Shown: positions 47,843 through 60,320 of the stretch, piece after piece
Numbering within the stretch: position 1 is the first letter of the stretch
How the letters are laid out: each line of letters opens with the position of its first letter
Assembly (NCBI GenBank): GCA_963921425.1
Contig: OY992840.1
Coordinates: forward strand, 8,868,501-8,932,500
Source of the DNA: Dryas octopetala
Taxonomy: Eukaryota; Streptophyta; Magnoliopsida; Rosales; Rosaceae
Length of the DNA stretch: 64,000 nt
Reading direction: 5' to 3'
The notes under the pieces: generated by a model
Database searches by the model: none
Told to the model about the DNA's origin: nothing
The model's input: only the letters and a program-made list of their open reading frames with translations
Translations under genes and position numbers: made by a program

Positions 47843-48024
47843 CAGTAGCTTACAGAGGGCTCAGTACACCAACCGCTCGGTAGTATACATATGCACATTT
47901 TTAAATTTTAGATGCATCTTTTTAGCTTGCAGATGACATGTTTTACATTGCAGATGCATGTAACATGCATCTGCCGAGCGCTCGACAAATCCCGCCGAGC
48001 GCTCAGTAGTGCTTTACCTAACGT

Positions 48025-49100
48025 TTGAGCTAGCTGGAGTTTTACTTAACTTTCTTATTTTTTACTTATAATTAAACAGTAATGCTACACTTACCATATT
48101 TTTATATCACAATTTCATATCATCTTACGTGGCATTCATACATTGGATACTAAAAATTAAAAAATAAAACCTAAAAAAGAAAAAGAAAATACTCTTCCAG
48201 TAAAGTAATGACACATCAGGTGAGATACAAATGTGGACAACTATTTTTTTTCTCTCTTTTTGATAATTAAAGCATCGAAAAAAAGAAAAAAAAACCTAAC
48301 CTGCAATAATGAAGTTCTCTATCAAAATTCTGAGAGGATTAATGAGAAATTGAAGTTTCTATACCAACCCCAATTTTATGCTTTCTTTTACTCTCTTTTT
48401 GTTCCATTTTTTGCTTGGAACCAAATCAATGCAAGTTGCTCGCACTCATATCGACCAATGAAATGGTATTTGACAAGAAAACCATCAAATCCAGATGGAC
48501 AATCACACCGAATCTCAAGCATTAATACCCGGGGCCACACTCACCGCCCACTAGAACGTCCTCGTAAGATCGACGTTCCTGATCAAACTCCACTATTGGG
48601 GCCCACATAAAACGCTGTGTGTGCTCCATGATTAAGATTTAAGACCAAGGCCATGTAATTGAAGCTGGACAACCATCAAATCAGTGAAGGAAACGGATGG
48701 CTACGATTAGAAGCGAACAGACAGATAAGCCTTTGATTTGGCTCGTCACTGGTGGGTCCCACCACACCCACACACACCTGTGGGTCCCACTCTTATCTTT
48801 TGTTGAAAAATCTTCTTCTTCTTCTCTTTCTTTTGTTCCTTCCCGTGCGATTCCCACGAGGGGAGTGGGGGCGACGGGGTTTGCGGTTTCAGCCAAAAGC
48901 GTCGCTTTCTCAACCTTTTCTTCTGTTAAAACCGGTGCGTTTCGACCCCCTCGTATGCCGACAAATATCCCTCGCGTTTCTTAGCGTGGGTTTCACGCTC
49001 TCTTGTCATTGCAAGGTGTGGCCCGCGTGGGTGTTGCGTGCTCGTGACGATTAAAGGACAGAGAGTGTGTATGAGATGGCTGAGAGCCGAGCCACAACTT
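48025..49100. promoter_or_regulatory. GC-richer island with paired GTGGGTCCCAC palindromes
   Basis: Two perfect GTGGGTCCCAC sites lie at 48752-48762 and 48780-48790, 28 bp apart. The palindrome matches the binding consensus of TCP transcription factors. A half-like GGGGCCCAC lies at about 48598. A 95-codon open frame at 48697-48984 shows no recognisable domain, so I do not call it a gene. The island looks like a promoter or distal enhancer, but no gene start is seen next to it. Confidence 0.4.
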
Positions 49101-49175
49101 CAATCTTGTGTAATTTGTTTTCCTTTTCTCTTTTTTATCTTAAATCTTATATTATATTTCTTAACTACAAACTTA

Positions 49176-49770
49176 TTTTGTTAAAGAGGAATTTACAAAT
49201 TTTGTCTACTTATTTTATACTTAGTTCAATTTTGATTTACGATATTTTTTAAATTCTATTTTTGTCCACTTATTTTATACCTAGTTCAATTTTGGTCTAC
49301 AATCTTTTTTAAGTTATAATTTTAAATCATTTTGATTGTGTTTTCTTCAATTATAATTAAAGTATAAGTTATATTTCATCATTTCTTAGTCATAGGAACC
49401 AATTTGAAGTATTATAATTAAAGAGAATTGAAGTTTGATGAAGTTTGAAAAATCTAATAATTTTCTAGGAAAAATTGGTATTTTCGGGTACCATACTTTG
49501 GGGCCAATTATCTTGAGTTTTAGAACTCCGATTTGAATGATCTTTATATGGTTGTAAAGAGGGGATGCATATCTTTAAAATAAGTATATGTTTTCTGAAT
49601 TTGGCTAAGATTTGATAGAGTAAAAAACATGACAAATTTGTGAAAATAAATTTAGACCTTTATTGAACAAGTGAAATAATTAGTGGACCAAAACAAAACT
49701 TAAAAAAAATTGTGAACCAAAATTGAACTAGGTATAAAGTAAGTATACCAAATCTGTAATTTTCTCTTTT
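49176..49770. mobile_element. Foldback MITE of about 0.6 kb
   Basis: Inverted arms: the left has TTTTATACCTAGTTCAATTTTGG (about 49275-49297), preceded by a partial direct copy with TTTTATACTTAGTTCAATTTTG. The right, on the other strand, has ACTTTATACCTAGTTCAATTTTGG (near 49740-49717). So the left arm is duplicated. No target duplication was fixed. Confidence 0.65.
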
Positions 49771-51660
49771 TTCAAACTATCTATTAGTATAAGATGTTAT
49801 ATCATCGAGTTGTGAATCTAGATCATTATTTTTTTTCTACGAGATGGGAGATTCGAAATTTCAAACTTTAAACATTTCTAACATTATGGAGAGAAATATC
49901 ACTAGACTAATATCTAGTTGATACCTAAACAATTAGTTAGGATAATTCTTAAATGATAGTGTATTTCAAATTGTCTAGTAAGAAAACATTACTCGGCTAC
50001 TAACAACTACTTATTTACTAAACTATTTTGAAATAATGCTAGTTATCTTCTCATTTTTACCTTCATTCTTCTCTTGTTCGTTCATAGTATAGTCTTATGA
50101 TTATAACCATTCATTTTATAAATTACTCTTTGTATCCTAAAAAATTAATCAAATTAAGAAATAATTTACTCATCTAATTATAATAAAATAAATATACGAT
50201 AAATCTAACACTATCAAAATCATCTATTTTTTAATAACAATTTTTTATTTTATTGATTATTTATAAGGATGATCTTTAATGGATACATAAAATGTTTAAT
50301 TTCAATAATGAGAATACACTGTGAAATTGACAGGTGAGGTAGAATGAGATGATAGATTTAAGAATGTAACTAACATTTCTCATTATTTTGTTAATGTTAA
50401 TATATAACACATGCTTCACATTTTATGATACCTTTGTGGTTGATTTTATTGACTTTGTAACCAGCATTAAGTTTTGGCAACTAGAAACAAATGGGGGAGG
50501 TTTAGTCATATATGCCTTAAATGCAATCGTAAAAGCCAGCTGAAGACAATTAATTTGTAATATCAATCGTAAAAGTCAGCTTGCTCATTACACTCATTCC
50601 TACTTTCCTAGCCTTGGTGCAATTTAATGTGCTTTTAGAACTATTTCCTACTGCCGCTAGTTAAATGGATACCAAATCTCTCATTTATTTTGGATGATTT
50701 CTGAATCTCTCAGCTCTCATTTTGACTAAGCAAATTTTTTGTTCAAAATACAGACCAAGCAATTTAGGGGCATTCATTTTTTCCAACAACATGATATGAT
50801 TGAACATGTCAAATATGAAAATATTAATATTTGGAATTAACGTTACATATTAAAGGCAACTAGGCAAGTATAGGCATTATTGTAATTATCGATTAATATT
50901 CTTTTTTTTTTAGAAATATAAATTTTAACAATTTCTTTTTTGACATATGAATATATTTTCGATGGTAAAATTACATGCTCAGGTGATGTGTGCTTATTTG
51001 ATTATTAGAAAAATAATATCGACAAATCAAGAAGACAAGAACACTACTATGTTCACTATATTTCATTCGCCAAATTTGGACTTGTTAGTACAATATTTAT
51101 TTAAATTTAAACTTAATTGAATCTTGGTGATCTTGTGAGCAGTTGATGAAACTACGATTGCAGTTTTCTTTAGAAAGCCTCATAACTAACAAACAAAGAA
51201 AACAATAAATACTTAAGAGTTTGATATTATCGAACGATGAGTACATTGAACTATTCATGTAGTTGAGAGCCCTAGTAATCATCCCAAGCCCCATTATGCA
51301 TTATCGGCCCACATCTTATCAAGAAATGTACTAGATGGGCATCGACATTTTTCAAATCCAATATCAATAATTTGTTTTTTACTTATGTAGTTATGTATAC
51401 CAATAATTAAATCTTCAATCAACTAGTGATAGACAAAGATAAAATTGTTAGAGTCGATATTAACTTTAAAAGGTCTTCAGTTTAAGTCCAATGAGTCCAA
51501 GCTGCCTTGCTAGGCCCTCTTATCCCTTCCTTCTCCGAGCCGGGTTATGGAAGGCGATGAATCAACAATTTGAAGTATCTTGTACTTGATATGTATTGCA
51601 TTATTTGTTAAACAAATTGAACGAGCCAGTTATCCGAGCTAATTTTTTTTCTTGAGCTGA
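49771..51660. other. Gene-free AT-rich stretch
   Basis: No supported gene. Possible inverted similarity between about 50040 and 50380 was too weak to bound. Confidence 0.45.
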
Positions 51661-52140
51661 CTCACTGAGCCGTGCAAGCCAAGCCGAAATTGAGCGAGAG
51701 AGAGAGAGAGAGGGAAAGAAGGGAACACAGGAGAGTGGACTTCACGTGGGGGGGGGGGAGAGAGGATTGCGAAAATGAGGGAAGCGTGGAAGAAAGAGCA
51801 GAGGTGCCCTGGGCTTGGCCCCCAACTCACGTGGACCAACATGTTCTGCCCCTGGGCCCCACTCCCCTTCGGGACACGTGCTCTCCCACGCTCCCCACCC
51901 CTCCCCTCTCTTTGCTGTTACACCTTGTGGGCCCCACACACACACAATCGTGCGTGTCATCTTGTCCCTCCACTTCCCGACACTCTCCTCATCACAATCA
52001 TTTGAACTCACTCACCTCATCACTCCCCCCACCCTCCACTCTCCTCCCCAGAGCGTGCAACCCAAATCCTACTATCCCACCAATGCGGTGACCCGCGTGA
52101 CGGTTCGTGCTTCCTTTTGAGCGTGGGGGCTTGTGGGGTT
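51661..52140. promoter_or_regulatory. GC-rich island with GTGGGCCCCAC and CACGTG
   Basis: Contains a (GA)n run at about 51690-51711, CACGTGG at about 51744 and 51829, a G-homopolymer near 51750, and a perfect GTGGGCCCCAC at 51927-51937. Open frames of up to 139 codons on both strands are low-complexity and lack recognisable domains. A promoter-like role is inferred only from motif content. Confidence 0.35.
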
Positions 52141-52477
52141 GCTCCGTTTCCGTCTTAATCTCCAGGTTCTCGTATCATGCAAGTTGGTCCTGGTTGAGTC
52201 ACGTCCTCAGGAAATGACAAAAGAGTCCAAAGGATAATGAGCTAATCATTAACTTCTATTTATTTTCTTTAATTAAAAAATCGCCAAGGGTTTAATCAAT
52301 GATGAGCAGGACAATATATACACGTAACTCAATCTAAATCTGATCTGAAATTACATTTACACCCTCGTTGGACAAGGATGGAACAATACTCTATTGCGTG
52401 CTGAAGCAACGGAGAAGGACAATATTATGTTTTGTGTTCGCGATTTGGACCCTATATTACTCACTCAACCTCTAATT

Positions 52478-52906
52478 TTAAAAGGACACTACTTGGGTTA
52501 CTACCCTAAGGTCACCCCTCACTTCAAAATTATAATTTTGGTAATACCAATGTATGATCGAAATTGTTCATTTTTTAGATCACCTATTATAGATCATCTC
52601 TGTAAAAAATTAACTTAATTAAAAATTATTTGGTTATATAACTGTTATTGATTAAATATAAAGAATCAACAGTTTGGTCAAAAAAATCACTTTTTAATTG
52701 AAAACCATCAATTTTTTCTACTTAATTGACAACAATTATCAAACGATTTCCGATTGATTTGATTTTTTACAAAAATGATCTTTAATTGGTTATCTAAAAA
52801 GTGAACGATTCCGATCATGTACCGACATTACCAAAATCAAAATTTGAGGAAATGGGGTAACCTTGGAATACCCCTTGGGAGTGACCCAAATATTGTCCTT
52901 TTTAAA
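52478..52906. mobile_element. Foldback MITE of about 0.43 kb
   Basis: The arms are inverted copies almost to the centre. The left has AAAGGACACTACTTGGGTTACT and ATTTTGGTAATACC; the right, on the other strand, has AAAGGACAATATTTGGGTCACT and ATTTTGGTAATGTC. ATGATCGGAATCGTTCA-type and TTGATTGA-type parts also pair. Borders are within a few bases; target duplication uncertain. Confidence 0.75.
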
Positions 52907-53134
52907 ATCCTAATATCTAAATGATCATTATGTTCTAATATCGCATTTTTTAAAATGTGTTCGCAAAATCAATTATGTGATAAGAGAGTTAGAATAGTCA
53001 CTCATCAATCATTTGGTGTGATAAGCTTTATTTTTGGCTTGGTTAAAATCCCTTGGATAAATTTGGCATACATTTGATCAATAATTTATTCCTTTAACTA
53101 GTTACCAATTCACTTACTTTTCATATATATTTCT

Positions 53135-53974
53135 GAGAACAGTTTTGCTCACCTCCTTTAACTAGGGTGTATGCTCACCTCCCCTCTCAAATCATGACAT
53201 TTGTTTAAAAAATTAACCTGAGTTAATATATTATATATTTTTTTATTTTTTTACACAAAACACTCTCTCTCCTCTTTGCGTTCTCTCTCTCCCCAACTCA
53301 TCTCTCTCGATCTCCCTGTCGCCGCCACCCCTGAAAACCCAACCCCCCATATCAAATATCCAAACCGAGCCCAAAAAAGCCAACTTTACAATATAAATCA
53401 ATAAACCCAATTGGAGAAATCTTTAAGAGAATGTACACATAAAGAACACAATCACACTACGGCCATTTTGACTTTGGAGATTGTCATTGCCTATGCTTTG
53501 CCTAAACATTAGCTTCACTCTGAAAAGAACTAAACATTTTGTCACATTAGTCTTTTAGAACAGATTCAAAACTAGATTGAAGGAAAACCCAATCACAAAA
53601 ATGATTTTTTAAAAAACAAAAAACCCAAATCACAGTTTTGGATGAACTGAGAAATCGAAATAGGCCCACAAACACAGAGGGTTTGGGGATTACCTTAACA
53701 GTGAACTTATGGGAATCAAGTACAGGGAAGCCCTCATTGGGCTTAACGACGAAGGTCAAGACAGATGAGAGAGGCTGGGTTTTGGGAGGAGAGAGGTGAG
53801 TCAGGGGAGAGAGAGAACGCAGAGAAGAGAGAGATAGTTTTGTGTTAAAAAAAAATAAAAAATAATTAAATAAAAAATATGTTAACTCAAGGTTAATTAT
53901 TTGAACAGATGTCATAATTTGAGAAGGGAGGTGAGCATACACCCTAATTAAAGGAGGTGAGCAAAACTGCTCTC
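53135..53974. mobile_element. Mutator-like element, 840 bp, possible captured exon
   Basis: A perfect 10 bp target duplication ATATATTTCT lies at 53125-53134 and 53975-53984. Long inverted ends of about 150 bp start GAGAACAGTTTTGCTCACC on the left and GAGAGCAGTTTTGCTCACC on the right strand, and include GGTGTATGCTCACCTCCC. The non-terminal middle is unlike the arms. On the minus strand it carries a frame with VLTFVVKPNEGFPVLDSHKF ending at a good splice donor (AAG/GTAATC, near 53694), which suggests a captured exon as in Pack-MULEs. I could not identify the donor gene. Confidence 0.85.
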
Positions 53975-53984
53975 ATATATTTCT

Positions 53985-56900
53985 AGTCAACGTTTCTTAA
54001 AATTCAGATATTGTAAATCTCTTTTATGAACTCAACTCTTTTTCAAACATTTTTTTATTATTTGACTCTTTATTGTTAGTAACTGATGCTATTGCTTCAT
54101 AAATCTTTAGTGCTTTTAATGCTCATAATTCTTTGTTTTGACTTTTATTTTTTAAAATTTCAAATATAAATTTTTCATAAACTTCTAAACAACCTATACT
54201 AACAAAATTAGAATTATACAATAAGTAGAAATCAACAAAATATACTTCAACACACCTACAATAAGTAAAAATAGTGAATCTACATACAATTCTCATCCAC
54301 AAAAAAAAAAAAAAAAAACATACAATTCTCATAAACAAATAAATAACCTACAACAACAAAGGAACAAGCATTTGTATTAAAAAAAAAAAAAACTAAGGAA
54401 TCTACATGAATTATTCAATATGACTTATGTTACCATAATTCAATACATAACCTACATTTAATAAAAATACCATAAAGAACCTACATCAAAATCATTCAAT
54501 AAGAAACCTAAATTAGAATGATTTAATAAGGAATCTAGATTTAATGAAAATACAATAGCTAATACACCTGCACCATCAGAAAAAAAAAATAATGGTGTTA
54601 GACTCTATAAAAAATTAGTTTAAAGGGCTAATATCCAAATTTCCATAATTTATATTGACAATTAACATACATAATATATCAAATTGTTTGACCATAGAAA
54701 TTTTCTTTTTTATGTACTAAATAATGAGATTGGAGAACTTTCCCAATGATTGTGTTCTATATTTACAAATTTTTTACACAAAATCAATTATATAAATAAA
54801 GTTTAGCTGATAGAATATGAACAAGTACAAATTAGAGAAGTGATATATGCACTTAATTTAAAAGCGACAACTCTCACAACTAATACATAACAAGTGTATG
54901 GAACTATTTTTGGACTGCAAATAACTTTTCCCACCTACTAATCATGGAACCACCAACACATAAAGAAAATCATGCGAAATTTCTAAGATATATGGGACTG
55001 CAAAATCTAAATCATTGGCTAGTATTAGTTCATGCATGAATCACATTTATTTTGAAATTAATATACTTTGTAATGTCTCTTCCCATAGTCACTATCTTGC
55101 CTTCAATACATGTGATACCATATTTATTTTAATTTCAAATATTGGTTTTTCATATTCTCATACATCAAGTTTTTCCATAGGAGGTTTACATGTGCACGTA
55201 GCTAGCTAGTAGGTGGCTTGACAATACTGTACTTCTCACTCTTATAGTCTCATGGGCTATTATTGAATCTTGAAAGTAAGTTATTATTAATTGCACGTAC
55301 ATTTTATCATCCCAAAGAAAATTTTTTTATGATAAATTCTAAATCAAATTTTCCTTGTAAAAAAACATTAAATCTTTTCTTGCTAAAATAACTTGTATAA
55401 TTTTTAAATTATATTCAGACAATGACTAAATAGGCCAAACGCATCACTAACCTTAGTCCAAATGATGACCGCATGACACCATGATTCATGGAGACATAGC
55501 TGCGGCCATTGCAATACTAAAAGACATGCTAAATTGCTAAGCTAGACTTACTGACTTACATACGAAAGATTTTATAAGGACTTTTAATTTTAGTGGTAGA
55601 TAAAAATCATAAAATTTACTCACACACACGTAAGTTCATAATTTGTGTCGTGTGAAAATTAATTGGTGAGTCCGATTACATATTTTAATAAGCTCACACA
55701 CATAACATGTTTTTTAATTTATTCATGCCTGATACTAAATGTGTATGTGATTTTAGTATTTTACAAAAGACTTCACACTAATGTGTGATTTCTTTTTATA
55801 TATACCAATAAATAACTGCTTACTTATTTGATGTGAGATTACACAGATAATTCTAATCTAATTTTTTTTTCAATGTTGGAACCTCTGCCTCATCTATTGA
55901 TTTTCTGTGTACCAAAAGAAAATTAAAGATTTTCAAACATTTAGGTTTAATGGAAGGCATTGTATGAAATAGAAAATAATGCAAGACAATAATTGATGTA
56001 ATTGACTACATGCATTTTGGGACAACGAGTATTATGAGGACTATGATGATGATATTTTTCATGATCACGACATAATTGATTTGGTATGTTTCATTCAAGG
56101 TTCATATTCATTTTCGTCAAGAATAAAAAATAAAAAGGACCATATTCATTAAAGATAATCATTTACTTGTATATAAGGTACACATATACGTATGTCTCAC
56201 TATTAGTCTTTCAATATTTCTCTGTACTAATTTATTTTGCAATAATGAATGAGAATGATAACATATATAATAAAATACCATTAACTAATTTACTGCTTGA
56301 AAATTAATCTCAAACATACTATTTCCTGTTATTAAAGAAGGTGCTATGTTTTGGTTGGCTCAAGGAGACAGTCAAAGTTGATCCAAAATATCTCAAATAA
56401 GGTGCATGGAACCTAGACCCCAACTCTCCACTAAACCTCACTCTTTTCTACCATGCCTAAAGCATACAATTATTTCATTGGCCAACAAAAATAAAGCATA
56501 CAATTATTTGTACAATAGACAAATTACTTAGTACCGATCGATTTTTCTTTCATAACTTATCTAGCTAGGAGACTAGGACATGATATGAACACCGCCCGCA
56601 GTATATTAAAAAGAACAAAAATATCATAGTCAGTTTTGACAATACCATGTAAATTAAAAAAGTAAAAAATTGGGTTAAATTACTTTTTGTTTTTCCAATA
56701 TTACTGTACATATTAACACTGTACCCTTAATAAAAATAGAAATATGACCCACTTGTATATGTAGATCTCACTTCTATTAAAAATGTGATACTAATTAATA
56801 TGACATAAAAAACAAACTAATTATTAGTTTAGTAACATTTTTCTTTTCACAAAGTGAAAATGTCTTACATTTTAATTTTCCTTCCCGAATCAACATAAAA

Positions 56901-57043
56901 ACATAAATTTAGTAAACAAATTGTGCTCCATTTAACATTATTCGTGATTAAAAACTTGTGATCCATTTGTAGAGAAGATAGCATATATAGCACGTACTAA
57001 TAATAGAAGTGACCTTAAAGGTATACGAAGTAAACTAGGGGTG
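53985..57043. other. Gene-free AT-rich stretch
   Basis: Long A runs at about 54300-54318 and 54379-54391. No supported gene, RNA or bounded repeat. Repeated AACCTACAT and AATAAGNAACCTA phrases at 54330-54560 hint at a degenerate minisatellite. Confidence 0.45.
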
Positions 57044-58475
57044 CACTACTACAATAATATAAATAGACGACATTATCTACACAACGGTTGTTTTAAAACT
57101 GTTGTGTAGTTTTAAGACATAACAATTTTTAAAAAAACCGTTGTATTTATGCATGAAATACAATGATTTTTTGTGAGATACATTTTATGAACTTGCCTAA
57201 ACAACACTTATTAGTCGTGACCGTTGTGTATGCGAAAGAAAATGAAAAAAACCGGTGCTACAATATTTTAATTAATCCTCTCGATCTGTGTCCTCCTCTA
57301 TCACTCACTCTCAAACTCTCTCACCCCTGGATATGCTCTTTTTCTCTCCCTCTCAAACCCTCTCAATCTACTTTTTTTTTTTCTCTCTCTCTCTCACTCT
57401 CACTCTCTATCAAACTTTCTCTTCTATTCTCCTCACTCTCTATATCTCTCTCACACCCTCCCTCGATCGACCTCGCCCTCGCCCTCTTTTCTTTGTCAGT
57501 CTCGATCGTCGTCACCATCGAAACCCAGAAGCTGCCTTTCACCTTGCCCCATAGTTTAATGGGTATAAGCAAAACAAATTCCAGTTACATATAATCTCTC
57601 TCATTCTGCTTTTTCTCTTTGATTACACTTGTGGTGATAAATGGTCAGTGAGGCCGGGTTTTGTAGTCTCATAACCTGGGTCCATTTGCCCACCATTTTT
57701 GATCTATTCTTGGATCTTCTGTTCTTTCTGGGTTTCTCTTAGATCCGGTGATGAACCAAGGTCAAGAGCGTCGTTAAATACTCCTTCATCTCTTTCTCTA
57801 TTTCATTTACTGATTCAAGGTTAGGTTATTATTATTATTATTTTTTTTTTGAGTTTTAGCATCTTTTATTCTTTAGATGTTTTTTTATTTTCGTTTTCTA
57901 GGGCTTTTGATTTTCATTTTTAGGGCTAAGTTGTGATTTTTTTTTTCTGAAATTGGAGAGGAGAGGCTATATGGCGAATAGAGTAGATCACGAGTACGAC
58001 TATCTGTTCAAGATCGTGCTGATCAGAGACTCTAGTGTGGGCAAATCGAACTCTACAGACAAGTTAACTATCTGTTTTAGTTAAACTTCTTGTTGGAAAT
58101 TTGAATACACAACGGGTTTAGATAATCAACAGATGTGTATATGCAATTTAAACAACATTTTTTAGTAAAAACTGTTGTTTAGGATCTCATGGAACAACAT
58201 TTCGACCAATTTAATACTTAATTATGCAACGGTTTTTCTTAAAACTGATGTTTAACAGTACTTTGGACAACTTTTATAGTAAATAAGTATTGTGAGATTA
58301 CCACTAATACAATAGTTTTATATCTGTAAGCGTTGTGTATTGTGTTACGAGACAACCGTTTTCGATGAAAATCATGCATTTTGGTGGACACTAGACAACA
58401 GTTTTAAATTATAACTGTTGTATGAAACCATTCAGACAACAGGTTTTAACCGTTGTCTAAATAGGCTATAGATGT
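57044..58475. mobile_element. CACTA-like non-autonomous element carrying host DNA
   Basis: The left end is CACTACTACAATAATATAAATAG at 57044. Both flanks have the subterminal units typical of plant CACTA elements, short palindromes built on ACAACGGTTTTAAAACCGTTGT. They occur in 57090-57260 and again, mostly inverted, in 58100-58460. The middle (about 57270-58085) is unlike the ends and holds the Rab fragment. The right end is not clean: a CACTACAACA at 58476 is in the left-end orientation, so the true right terminus may be lost or lie elsewhere. No transposase is encoded. Confidence 0.7.
57971..58084 (+). pseudogene. Captured 5' piece of a RabA (Rab11-like) GTPase gene
   Basis: The frame starts MANRVDHEYDYLFKIVLI and continues RDSSVGKSN, clearly the N terminus of a plant RabA small GTPase, which directs vesicle traffic at the trans-Golgi and plasma membrane. 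In the family the P-loop reads GDSGVGKSN; here both of its glycines before VGK are changed (to R and S), which should harm GTP binding. Similarity stops right after GKSN, in the middle of what is normally continuous coding sequence, and a stop follows ten codons later. The CT-rich and T-rich DNA upstream (about 57270-57970) looks like the parent gene's leader. It lies inside CACTA-type subterminal repeats. Confidence 0.85.
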
Positions 58476-58879
58476 CACTACAACAGACGAATTTTCTCTT
58501 ATATTTTTTAAAAAATTGGAATGCATAATGATTTTTTTAGAGTGTCAATAAGAACACCTTAAATTTTTTATATCAATAGACTATATTAAGATAAAGTAAT
58601 ATACAAAAAAGAGGTTGTGAACATAATTTTATAATTGGTCTGGATCTCTTAGAAGTTAGAACTGAAGACCGAGCTTGAAGAAAAGCCACATTTGCGGAGA
58701 AAGAGAGCGTGCAAAACCACGTACTAATAAGAAGAATGTTTAGAGGAGCTTCAAAAAAGTCATAAAAAGCATGATGATGGATTGATGATCGAATGATGGT
58801 AATGATGATGATGATGATGAAGAAGAGATGGAGTTGAATAGTTGATGGGGGTATTTGAAATGGGTAGGGGATAATTTAC

Positions 58880-59160
58880 TAAATGGGTACCGACAAGATG
58901 TCGGGTGATGATTAAGGTGTCCCCACACGTGCGTGCTAGCTGTCCCACGTGTTCCCTACAGCCACGATTCCCAATGACACATCATCATCATCTCCGCTAT
59001 TTAGTCATTGAGTCATTTGGCCTTCCCACTAGGCCAAATTCCCATCATGCCCTTGGCCTTTAGGGGGGGGGGGGGCTCCTATCCTTCCTTTGCTCTTTCA
59101 GTCTTGCCCGTACGAGGCTCTCTTTCGTTACCCCCCGCGCATGTGATTTTCACGTGAACT
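58880..59160. promoter_or_regulatory. GC-richer island with CACGTG motifs
   Basis: Holds ACACGTGCG and CCCACGTGTT near 58924-58950, a G run near 59065, and TTCACGTGAA near 59150. No gene start is visible beside it. Confidence 0.3.
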
Positions 59161-59402
59161 AGGTCCCTCCTAATTTCCACTTGTTCCATCAATATTTTCT
59201 TTCTATTTATCTTCTCCATGTTTTCTAAAACAAAAATGTGAAAACTAAAATAATTGATTCTTTAATATAGCAATTACATTTTAATTAACAAAATATTTCG
59301 ATATTACATACTGAGTAATGTGATTTTCTTTTCTCATAAAAGTTAAATGAGTTTTGAAATTTTATCTCATTTTAGACACTAAGCCTAATTCATATGTTAC
59401 AA

Positions 59403-59585
59403 AAATTATTGGAAGTAACCGATATACCGTCACTTTTCTATAATTAATCCAACGTGTAAAAGTATTATTAGACGATATATTTATATTAATAGGGTATAGT
59501 TTTAATAACATTCACCTATATTATGATACGTTGAATTGGTTATACCACATGACGGTATATCAATTACACATAATAATTTCTCTGC
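59403..59585. mobile_element. Small foldback MITE, about 180 bp
   Basis: Left arm with GATATACCGTCA, TATAATTAATCCAACGT; right arm, on the other strand, with GATATACCGTCA, TATAACCAATTCAACGT. No target duplication was fixed. Confidence 0.6.
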
Positions 59586-60320
59586 ATGTTGATGTCATGT
59601 ATTTGGGTGTTTTGAAAAATATCAATTTGCCCATTTTGTTTTTTCATTACTTATAGGTATAAAATTACGATATTGCTCTTGATTTGGTTTAGGGTATAGA
59701 AGTAAGGTTTAAGGTTTATAAATATGGTTTAGGGTTTAGAATTAGGGTTATAAAGCTAATGACTTAGGGTTTATATCTCATATTTTGGACAAAGCCCAAA
59801 AAAACTTAAGAACTAAATCCTAAGTCATTTTGTTGCGTAATAATCAAACACAAACCTTATACAAATCTAAATTCATATAATAATATATATATATTTTAAA
59901 TTTTAGCTAGATTGAATTAAAATTATAAAAAAAATGTATATATAATTTTGAAAAAATGTATAAATTTATTTGTAATTAGACATTTGGACCCAGGTCATTT
60001 CTCTAAAGAAATAAAAATGAATCTTGGATATCGATAATTGACTTTTTCCCCTACCAAATATTGGTCTCATGCAAATGGCTCATAATACTAGTGAAAAGGA
60101 ACTATTTTTTTTCTCTACAAAAAAAAAAAAGAAAAGAAACTAAGACGGTTTTGATACTATTAATTTCTTTATTATTAAAATGTTCAATTATCATTTGGAC
60201 AGAGAGTTGAAAAAAGACTCGGAAGATGATGCAAGAATATTATTTTTTTTTTTGTCAAGAATTATGAGATATTGGCTTGGCTTTTGTTTGTTCTTATCAT
60301 CCGACAATCCCATGATGGAG
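59586..60320. other. Gene-free AT-rich stretch
   Basis: Contains repeated TTTAGGGTTTA-like units at about 59690-59770 that recall plant telomere-type repeats (TTTAGGG) in degenerate form. No gene. Confidence 0.4.

Larger units (their letters stand above)
47070..48024. mobile_element. Outer element of a three-level nest (ends with CACTACYRAGCGCTC)
   Basis: The left end has CACTACCAAGCGCTCAGTAG (from 47073) and the right end, on the other strand, has GCACTACTGAGCGCTCGGCGG (from about 48018). Internal copies of GAGCGCTCG and CCGCTCGGTAG lie at about 47870 and 47985. Similar GAGCACTCG or GCGCTCGG motifs recur near 60876, 61985 and 62255. The hAT element at 47095-47842 sits inside it. Exact borders and superfamily are not fixed. 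Confidence 0.5.

Noticed and set aside
48697-48984. 95-codon frame resembling a transit peptide
   Set aside because: Ser-rich composition could fit, but no mature domain or splice continuation follows; left as part of a regulatory island.
51672-52120. Open frames of 100-139 codons in a GC-rich island
   Set aside because: Low-complexity Pro/His/Ser content, overlapping frames on both strands, no start context or domain.
57163-57594. 143-codon frame in CT-rich DNA before the Rab fragment
   Set aside because: Leu/Ser-rich translation of a CT-rich leader; three frames are open at once and none leads into the Rab frame.
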